A stretch of DNA of 64,000 nucleotides. Source: Eucommia ulmoides (lineage: Eukaryota > Streptophyta > Magnoliopsida > Garryales > Eucommiaceae). The stretch spans positions 14,967,910 to 15,031,909 of the forward strand of contig CM028329.1 in the NCBI GenBank assembly GCA_016647705.1, in the 5' to 3' direction. Of the stretch, positions 56,122 through 64,000 are shown in pieces. The position numbers and the translations under genes were made by a program. Under the pieces are notes generated by a model that was not told the origin of the DNA, did not search any database, and saw only the letters and a program-made list of their open reading frames with translations. How positions within the stretch are numbered: the first letter of the stretch is position 1; every line of letters begins with the position of its first letter.

Positions 56122-57527
56122 TGGTAGCGGAATATTACGTCGCTACTTTTACCACAAGTGTACGAGTCAAGTTTTAATAGAATATGGAAAGTAGGGTTGT
56201 TGTATCCACATGGATTGGATTAGATCGTTGATAAGTACCACGATTTTCATAACCTAACTTTATCTAGGTGACTCAATTTATAGTTTTTGATAATAAAATA
56301 ATATACTAAACTAATTTAATTAAACTAATTAAACTAATATACTAATATTGATGTTTAATGGAGTAAATTGTCTAGAAATTAACTTTGTTCATTTAAATGC
56401 CTTCAATTCAATCTAGTTTACATTAACGGCATTCATATTATCTGACCATCTAGGTATCGAAATCTCACTCACTACCTCTCCCGAGTGTAAAGTGAATGAA
56501 TATGTGACTTCGCGTCAATATTGAAATTTCCCTTTGAGTGTCTATACGACACTTGGTCACATGAGTCTCGTCCCAACCTCACGGATTGCATACTTTCTAA
56601 TGCCCTCCCGGATCATTAGATCGCCACGTTGTGTTTAAATTCTAGTCCGAATTCGGGGTTACCTCTCTCAAGTGTCAAACCCCGTATTCTCAAAATCAAC
56701 CCTAATACCATAACAAGCATATCAATATTGTAATAAAACGGTAAACACAATCGGATAAACATGAACAACCATTAACGAAACATAGATTAAACAAATAGTG
56801 TTTTTATAAACAAATCACTCCCTAGACAATATATGCTTAGTTTCTCGTGGCCATAACCACATATACAACAATATATAAGCTAAACATATACAAAACTATC
56901 GACCAAAACTAAGAAATAAAGAGAGAAACAAGGAGACGAGCTGTTATCCGAAGAATCGATGCTAAAACCGCTTCGAGAATATTTTCTCTTCTTAGCTTTG
57001 TGATCTTCTCTTGGTTGATAGGCCTTGGAGCTCTCAAGACACTCCCAAAAACATTTTTTCTGTGTTGGGATCAAGAGAGGATATAAAGGGATCCAAAAAT
57101 ATCAACAAAATATCCCAAAATATCTAAATTGTCTGGCGCCTAACCGCTGCAGTAGTGGGATCACCTCTGCAGCGGTGGGGAAGTTAGTAAGCTTTTGTTT
57201 GTTTGACCGTTGTAGCAGTGAGGTTCACCGATGCAGAGGTGAATGGTCAGAAGGTTTAGCAACTCTCTACATTTTGACCGCTGCAACAGTGGTTTCACCA
57301 CTGCAGCGGTGGGCTACAGGTTCTGAACTTTTATCTTTTTGCTCGTTTTCCCACCGTTCTTCCACCGTCATTCCACCAATTTACCCAATTATGAACCGTT
57401 TTAATCCCTTTTTCGCCCCAAACACCTAATTTATGACAAAACAAATAAAAACATATTAAAACACTATAATAATACTCGAAAACTACCAAAACCGTCTTGG
57501 GAATATATAAACAAATTACACCTATCA
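56122..57527 (-). mobile_element. S2: Athila solo LTR, TSD AGTG(C/T)
   Basis: Complete 1406-bp LTR in reverse orientation (TGGTAGCGG at the left edge, CACCTATCA at the right), without PBS, polypurine tract or interior. Flanks are AGTGC (56,117-56,121) and AGTGT (57,528-57,532), a target-site duplication with one mismatch. Same family as the E5 right LTR and E4. Palindrome array 57,135-57,315 with TGCA centre; TATA-like TTTATATC on the minus strand near 57,081-57,089. Confidence 0.9.
57135..57315 (-). promoter_or_regulatory. S2 palindrome array (TGCA centre)
   Basis: Copies with PstI-like centre: AACCGCTGCAGTAGTGG (57,144), CACCTCTGCAGCGGTG (57,163), CACCGATGCAGAGGTG (57,226), GACCGCTGCAACAGTGG (57,276) and CACCACTGCAGCGGTGGG (57,296). 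Half-sites are the same CACCGC/GCGGTG as in the CTAG-centred arrays. Confidence 0.85.
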
Positions 57528-57532
57528 AGTGT

Positions 57533-58828
57533 TTTAAAGTATGATAGCAAAAAACGTATACGTAAGCAAATGATTGAATAGTAAAATCTAAAAGTTCATC
57601 CCAGAAGGAATATCACAAGACCGGGCAGCATACCTATAAACTTTATGCATGTCCAAAAAGATTAGTGAAATTTTTTACACTAAATGATTCCTCTGATTGT
57701 CAAAGAAAATCTATAAACTTTTTGAATTTTTATTTCACTCAATGAATGGACGAATTTAACTAACAAATTATACCAAAAATGAAACCAAATCATGAGATTG
57801 TAGAGAAATAGAAAGAATTCCCATAAACAGTAGGGGCGGATTATTTCACAACTACAAAAGATATATAACAAAACTCAATTGCTAATAAACAAAGTGTCAT
57901 GGTTCGAGAGTGCATAATACTAAAATGGGACAAGGACTTCCACATTTTAAAGAAGATAAATGGCAGAACACAATCTAAAATGCTAACATGAAAGACAAAT
58001 TTATGCATCCATGATATACATACTCCACCATGAAAAGAAGTTACAAAATTAACTTCAAGTTAACTTACATATGTGTACACATGCGCATGAAAGTGCATGA
58101 CTTTCTGTAGCCTTTGGTTGTTAAAATGGAAAACAAAAGAAATTTTACAAAAAAAATTACAAAGTATTATATTTTTACGCAATGACTATGTCACTAAGTG
58201 CATCCCAACGAGTCAATAAAAGGCTTACAGTTTTAAAAGTCACAGACACCAAACAAGGCCTTCGTAATATGGATACAATGATAAATGAAACATCTATATT
58301 AGAGAATGGCACTACTCCAATAGTAAGCCCTTGCAAAATCAATCTGAAAAATTGTCCAATCTTAATTAGTAAGAAAAAAGTAGAAGCACTAGTTTTTCTA
58401 CCAAATCATAGGGTAGAAGCTACATCTCTTTTCAACAAAAAGAACATAAATAAATCTCAACCAATCTAAAAGAACCTTATTATTTTTATTTGAAATTCAT
58501 ACCAACAAAATGCTAAGTGCAATCCTAATCACATCTTGATCTTTTAAGAAGTTCACACTCTAGCTAGTTTAAATCCAAGGTTTTTATGAATAATTAAGTA
58601 TTGATATTTTTGGTGAAACTAATGAATTTATTTATAGTTCCATGCATTTGATTAAGAAGAAGATACGATGAAGAAAACATAAAGGGTGAAATATGGACGT
58701 GACATAGATGTGAAGAGTTTTGAAGACATTAAACAAAAATAGGTGAAAACAACTCTTTACTTATATACTCTTAATGCAACCCGAATTAGGATCATACACG
58801 ACACTTAAAATGAGTTAATTATATGTGT
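57533..58828. other. Unassigned AT-rich sequence
   Basis: About 1.3 kb. A 95-codon plus-strand frame (58,182-58,469) has no recognisable motif and a composition consistent with chance in AT-rich DNA. Nothing else is supported. Confidence 0.35.
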
Positions 58829-60715
58829 GTTATGATAAGAAGTGACAAGTTTAAGATCCTAAAATGAGATATCATATGTGCTCTTTATGTGAAATGATTT
58901 TGATAATTGACCTAATTGAAAAATGTGTTTTAAAGTATAAAAAGTTGTGTTCTGGTCAATTCGGTCAACTGAGAAAAGAAATCAGTTGACTAATTAAACC
59001 AATGAGTTTTAAGAGTTAAAACAAAGTCCTACTGATCCTGTCGGTCAACCGAGAAAAGCAATCGGTCAACCGTTTAAAGCAGTAGATGAAATGGTGAAAA
59101 TTCGAAACAAACTAATCCAAATGGTCAACCGACTTGGCAAGGTCAATTAACTAGCTGGTGTTGTGCCAACGGCTAAATTAGAAGCCTGGCATAGTTGGTC
59201 AACCGAATGGGGCAGGTCAATCAACCGACTGCTTCAGTTACAGATTTGGTTGATTTGGTCTCTTGGTGAAAAATTGTCCCTTGTTTATGATTCCAAGAGA
59301 AGGATTTGAGGGATTTGAATGTATTTCAAATATAAACAACATATTTAGTAATTCCTATTGATTTGATACATATATTTTGAGATTCTCTTAACTTAAAAAA
59401 TTTAATACTTACTATTTCTGTGGTTTTAAATTGAGAATAATTTTATGGACTTAAATGAGATATTTGAAAGATATTTTTAAGTAGAACATACCTATAATGA
59501 AAGGTTATGATCTATGGGGTTTTAAAGTCTCATGTTACGACATTTCTTTGAAAAATTAGCCATTGGAAGGCTAGTTATTGATTTATTAATAGAAACCTGC
59601 GGGAATTAAATTAGATACATCAAGAACATCAGTTTGAACTTTTATAAGAGTGATATTTTTGTTGAGGTTTATATGAGTGATTCATTACAAGTTCTTGATC
59701 TAAAGCGCTTGTTGTTTGGTATCACTGATTTGAGTTCTACTTTCTATATTGTCATTGAATTCGATGTTTTCCTGGTAAAATCTATCCAAACTTTATTAAT
59801 TTGATATAAACTTTTATTTATCTTGATTTCTTGGTATAGGATTGTTAGAAAAAAAAAAACGTTTTGAACTTAAAAGCCTAAAAATCTTTTTTAAACAATT
59901 TCTGTCTAATTATCTAATTACGTGCAAATTTTGTGCTATCCACTTTACTTATATCAGATTTGAATTGACTCACATTGTATCTATCACATAGTAATTATTC
60001 GGGACATTAATCAATTATATTTGTATTGAGAAGTGGTAGAACCTCCTTGTAGGAATAAACTCATGTTTTTTGCATTTGTGAGTTTAAGTAGATTAAACAT
60101 GTTTGAGACAGTGTCTAGTCAGGGTAGTTAGGTTTCGATATTTTTCCTATGAAAAATAGTAGGGTTTGATCTTTCTCTTGGTAAAAAGATTAGGTTATTC
60201 ATTTCCCTTGAAAAGAATTATGTTTTGATTTATCCTACAATTGAATTATTTTGAGTGAATTTTAAAGGTTCATCCTTCCATGTAAAAAGGATAAGTAAGT
60301 GAGTATTAGGTTTATCTTTAGCCTAGTAAAAAGATAGAGTTCATCATTGGCCCGTGAAACATGATAAATTGTAAAGGTTAATTCTGTGCCCATAAAAGAA
60401 TAGTCAATTGTAGGGGTTTGGTTCCTACCTAGTAAAGGAATCAAGAGGTTATAGTAGATTGCGAATCTTCGTGGAGCTCAAGGGACTGGACGTAGGCAAG
60501 ATTAACTTAATCGAATCAGGATAAATTCTTATGTGTTGCATTGATTTATTATTCATATTGTGTTTGGGTGTGCACTTAGTACTAAACGCATATCTATTGC
60601 GTGTAAAAATAATAATTAATTTAGAGAAATTAATTATTTATGTTTAAGTGTTTAATTGTTAAATTTTTGTTACTACCCAATTCACCCCCCTCTTGGGTAG
60701 CTCTTTGGGCCAGCA
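58829..60715 (+). mobile_element. Second Ty1/copia (SIRE/Maximus-like) LTR
   Basis: Ends CCCAATTCACCCCCCTCTTGGGTAG...TTGGGCCAGCA, the characteristic end of this copia group, and shares the GGTCAACCGA-type words (58,960-59,220) and the TTTAGCCTAGTAAAAAGATAG series (60,130-60,440) with 28,433-30,090. The start is placed tentatively at TGTTATGATAAG; no matching 5-bp duplication to ACGAG (60,716) was found, and no PBS follows, so it is an LTR fragment or a worn solo LTR. Confidence 0.65.
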
Positions 60716-60844
60716 ACGAGCATGTCCTATCTTTTTACACAATGTCTAATACAATTCATAACTACTTAAATATAACACTTAATAGAAAAACATAACAGAA
60801 CTTAAAATAGTTATAGAAGTATGACGGCTTACTATTAATCCTTC

Positions 60845-62227
60845 GCCGAAACATCAGTCGTATAAGTGTCAACAACAGTTAGTGAATTGATTTTCTTTTT
60901 AATGTCCCCTAATTCTTGATCGATGTGAGCCACTCGATCTGAAATTTGTGTGAACCCATCCTCGATCGTCCTTTGCAATATTCCCAACCAATAGACTAAA
61001 TCATTTTCAGGTCGCGTTGATGGGGTTCATTTTCAGGTAGTGTGGGATGGGGTGTTGAATTTACCTCATTCAACTCATCTAATTCAGGCCATATTTTATC
61101 GTCAACTCTTTCCACATCCTTCTCGTCAATTTTAATCTTTATCAGTGTCCCTTCCTCAATGCAACTCTTAGGGAAATAACATTTCTCTTCCTCTAGAGAC
61201 AAACCGAAATATTGAAATATTTTAGTAAATAAACTTGGGGATGGGAGGACAAGGGCCTTCTATATGTTGCTAGTTGCTTTGGCCATTTGTTTCAAGATTA
61301 AGTAAGGGATTGAGAACCTAGTACCACATATAAAATCATACAACACTATACGGTCGGTGTACTTAACAATATCATGGTAGTTCTCTCTGAGGCATCAAAT
61401 TATCATTTATGTATTAGCAAATGAGGCGTGCGTGTGTTCTACGTTTGTTAGAAATTAGGGACCCATCATCGAATGTCCTTGTTGTTAATGCCCTATACAT
61501 GTTTTGGTTATAATGGTCCAAGGTACCATGAAAATCTGATTCAGAATAAAAATAGTATTTCCTAGGTTCATTAGGAATCTCTAGGATTTTACTCAAAATA
61601 ACGTAATTCAACCGAATAACCTTCCCCAGAACATATGATGTTATATTAATTTCTTTCGTATTTGCATTTTCGTTCACTTTCATATTGCTAAAAAAAACAT
61701 GAACAGACATATTGTAAACCTCAACGAAAAATTTACTTAAACTCTTAATGTTTTGGCCTTCTAAATACTTAAACAATAGACTTTTAAATGGACCCTCTTC
61801 AAATTTTAGGTCCCTTTCGTTTTCCAAGGTTTAGGAAGTAAAGAAACGAACATACCGTTCCCAGGAAGCTTCATTTTGGAAGAACTTTCCATCCCTTTTG
61901 TTCGGAACCCTCTTATTCGGCCTTCTTCTGTGGGAGTTATCTCCTAGGGAAAACATTTGACCCTTACCCTCTTTACCACATGGAGTTTGTCACATCATCC
62001 ACCACGTTAGTTGGCGCAGTAGCCGTAGGCCGCTTATGCATCATCGACTCTGAAGCTATACCATTCTTGGATCTTTCGATTGAAGGGTCAACCTTGTATT
62101 TCCTCACTAATCTAACACCTCTCTTAGGAGCAATCATAGTGGATTTGGAAATTTTGGTTGCAAGAAGAGAAAAAACCATACGTTGAGAGGAAGAATGATT
62201 ATGGGGGTTTAAACTAAGAATCTTCAA
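60845..62227 (-). pseudogene. Plant transposon-associated protein gene, related to the third ORF, broken
   Basis: Minus strand. Pieces: 61,973-62,227 (basic N-terminal region), 61,414-61,827 plus an extension to about 61,965 in the same frame with one stop (FFQNEASWERYVRFF, then LENERDLKFEEG, NMSVHVFFSNM, ILEIPNEPRKYYF), and 61,206-61,413 / 60,996-61,202 (ILKQMAKAT, LPSPSLFTKIFQYFGLSLEEE, acidic tail). The order and spacing match plant proteins of the putative transposon domain family, in which the core is WERY...F.ERG-type and the LTKIF..FG segment lies C-terminal. It is not flanked by Athila LTRs, so it is either a stand-alone relative or the remains of another element. Confidence 0.55.
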
Positions 62228-62588
62228 CTTCTATTACATTAGGGGTGAAGTAATTACATTAAGCACCACTCCTTTTATCTTATGTGACATTTTTATCTTT
62301 ATATTTTATCTACATAAGTTAACCATATAATTTTTGTCTTCTTAATTTAACCCCTAAAATTTTACAAATTACCCGTTAATATTTTTTATATGTCTTGATT
62401 TACGAGAATATTCCAATTTATATTATAATTGATCGCGTTAATTGACAAGTTACGTAATTCAATTGAAAATTATCACAGGGCACATCCAACAATCTTAAAT
62501 TTTTATTTGTAAATTACCTCTCAGTCATTCAATTATATCATAATTAGGACAAATAATCTATTTTGGTTTAACAAATGGAAATGATCAA
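62228..62588. other. AT-rich sequence, nothing recognised
   Basis: No open frame or repeat that I can support apart from A/T-rich words such as AACCCCTAAAATTTTAC that recur in 62,790-62,830. Confidence 0.4.
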
Positions 62589-62640
62589 GGTTTAGGGTTT
62601 AGGATTTAGGGTTTAGGGTTTAGGGTTTAGGGTTCAGGTT
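62589..62640 (+). repeat. Interstitial telomeric repeat, seven units
   Basis: Seven consecutive GGTTTAG units (plant telomere TTTAGGG); the third has one substitution (GATTTAG) and the last reads GGTTCAG. Too short to be a functional telomere. Confidence 0.95.
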
Positions 62641-62680
62641 AGATTTTTCACATATTTTCCAATTGAAGAAGTACTCATAT

Positions 62681-62997
62681 AATAAAGAATATTTATTCAA
62701 TTTATACTCTACTTATTTAATCGTCCAATTGAAAGTTTCAATTTTGAAATTACATATTGAATTTTAATATAAAATTTAATAACAATTGATTAACTTATTT
62801 TTTATAAATTAGCCCCTAATATTTCTATAATAGAGAATATTTATTCAATTTATGTTCTACTTATTTAATTTTCCAATTGAACGCTTCAATTTACAAAAAC
62901 CATATTGAATTTTTCATATAGAAAATATAATAAATTTAATAAAAATTGAATAACTTAATATTTTACTAATTTGTCTCTGATATTTCTAAATATGTCA
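62681..62997. repeat. AT-rich direct duplication, period about 147 bp
   Basis: GAATATTTATTCAATTTAT, then TCTACTTATTTAAT, CCAATTGAA and CATATTGAATTTT occur in order from 62,688 and again from 62,835. Confidence 0.75.
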
Positions 62998-63033
62998 TAA
63001 TTAACAAAGATACCATTATTATTATTTTTTTAG

Positions 63034-63260
63034 CAACTTCTTTAAAATGAACTTGAAAATTTGTTAAATTATGTTGTAATTTTTCAAATAATTCTTATAA
63101 AGTAATTTGTAACTCGTCATCCAAACTTATATTAACAAAGAAACCAACACTTCTTTTCTTGCAATTTCTTTAAAATGAACTTGCAAATTTTTTAAACTAA
63201 GTTGTAATTTTTTAAATAATTCTCGTAAAAGTTTTGTAACTTTGTCATAAAAATTTGTAG
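63034..63260. repeat. AT-rich direct duplication, period about 128 bp
   Basis: TTCTTTAAAATGAACTTG, then AGTTGTAATTTTTNAAATAA, ATTCT and GTAACT recur from 63,038 and 63,166. The copies are moderately diverged. Confidence 0.75.
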
Positions 63261-63594
63261 CTTTTCACCTAAAAACTTGAAACTTTTTCTAATGACTTGC
63301 TACTTGCTAGCTACCTACCACCACAAAATCACTTAGGAATTTCACTTTTAAAAAGTAGTTGGACGAGATACAGATAGTGTAAATGGTGTCATGTGGCCAC
63401 TTGATTGGATATCAATGACTAGGATTACTTGAATGTACATTCATTCAAATACATTTAAAACAACTAGGATGTATAGTGAAAAAAATAAATAAATTAATAG
63501 TGAAATTGTTCCCAAATCAAATGAATCCCACGTCATAGTGACTTCTTAGATGCACATAACACGTCAAGAATGTACTACAGTGACTCTTATATGT

Positions 63595-64000
63595 TAATGA
63601 TAATGAGAAAATCTGCCCAATATTTGGGCTATAAATTCGGCGAACTTTCCTTAAAAAGGCGAAACATCCATAGTACGTTCAAGAGTCAGAGCCAAGCGTA
63701 TGGAGGAAGAGAGAGAGAGCTGAAAACGAAAAACGAAAAACGACGGGTCACTTTCCGCGCAGCAGTTAAGATTTATCCGTTTGCCTTCCATCTTTAGTTT
63801 GTCCTTTTTACTGCTTATTGATCTCGTATTCAATTCCAGATTCAGTTTATATATTTTTCGATACAAGAGCCGACGATCTTTGGACTTTTGGTCCGACGGT
63901 TTCCCTTCCGTTTCTGTTTCCTTTTTTTTTTTTCCTTCTTGTTTCCATCCTTATCTTTTCCCTAATATAACCCATTTTGTTGGGAGTCTTCATTGCTTGT
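63595..64000 (+). promoter_or_regulatory. Putative host-gene promoter and 5' leader, coding part beyond the window
   Basis: A TATA box (CTATAAAT, 63,629-63,636) in GC-moderate context is followed by about 350 bp of purine- then pyrimidine-rich sequence resembling a plant 5' UTR (CT-rich from 63,890). A short upstream ORF, ATG GAG GAA GAG AGA GAG AGC then TGA, lies at 63,700-63,723. No long coding frame starts before the window ends. Alternatives: the leader of a transposon, or a chance TATA. Confidence 0.4.
63700..63723 (+). CDS. Possible 7-codon upstream ORF
   Basis: First ATG after the putative TATA box, encoding MEEEREST-like MEEERES and stop. If the leader is real, it could dampen translation of the downstream gene. 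Purely positional evidence. Confidence 0.25.
   Translation: MEEERES

Noticed and set aside
58182-58469. 95-codon plus-strand open frame as a host gene
   Set aside because: No recognisable domain, no splice or promoter context; length is plausible by chance at this base composition.

Overview
This is a repeat-dense, AT-rich stretch of a flowering-plant (probably eudicot) nuclear genome. The evidence is a set of Ty3/gypsy LTR retrotransposons of the Athila type whose primer-binding sites match the 3' end of plant tRNA-Asp, Ty1/copia SIRE/Maximus-like LTRs, a chromovirus (Tekay/Del)-like solo LTR, plant telomere-type TTTAGGG repeats, and a FAR1/MULE SWIM-domain remnant. The species cannot be named from the sequence. 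No intact host gene is visible. The best host-gene signal is a TATA box and leader at the extreme right edge (63.6-64.0 kb), whose coding part would lie outside the window.

Layout, left to right. E1 (1-6162, minus): the 5' part of a decayed Athila-like element (integrase, RNase H, RT, protease, gag, PBS, 5' LTR); its 3' end lies off the window. 6163-7355: unrecognised. E2 (7356-11321, minus): a non-autonomous Athila derivative with no gag or pol and a truncated 5' LTR. 11322-14885: non-coding sequence with several tandem-repeat families resembling Tat/Ogre 3' untranslated regions. E3 (14886-28432, minus): the fullest element, with 3' LTR, 3' UTR, a third ORF, integrase, RNase H/RT, protease, gag, PBS and a cut-off 5' LTR. 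Its RT is interrupted by a 2.7-kb fragment (E4) of another Athila subfamily, which itself carries a clean solo LTR (S1, TSD ACTAG). 28433-31086: a truncated copia LTR and degenerate repeats. E5 (31087-42641, plus): a chimera with an E1-like left half and an E3/E4-like right half, so the two LTRs belong to different families. 42642-44860: FAR1-related remnant, ~94-bp tandem repeats and a small exon-like fragment. 44872-55984: a chromovirus-type solo LTR (TSD GAAAC) into which E6 (47054-55330, plus, TSD CACAC) is nested; E6 has gag and the third ORF but no pol. 56122-57527: another Athila solo LTR (S2). 57533-60840: mostly nothing recognised plus a second copia LTR. 60845-62227 (minus): a broken gene related to the third ORF. 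62589-62640: interstitial telomeric repeats, then AT-rich duplications and the putative promoter.

How the parts work together: each complete Athila-like copy is built as LTR - tRNA-Asp PBS - gag/protease - RT/RNase H/integrase - palindrome array - intron-containing leader - third ORF - long 3' UTR - polypurine tract - LTR. The most unusual recurrent structure is an array of 10-16-bp perfect or near-perfect palindromes (two CCGC-type half-sites around a 4-bp centre: CTAG, GCGC/CGCG or TGCA). It sits in two places per element: in the LTR just upstream of the TATA box, and inside the element just upstream of the third ORF's leader. The centre differs between LTR families while dyad symmetry is kept, and the copy number differs between the two LTRs of one element. 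Together with a conserved leader intron, this suggests the third ORF has its own promoter of the same kind as the LTR. That is an inference from layout, not a demonstrated function. All element genes seen here are broken by stops or deletions, so these copies look inactive.
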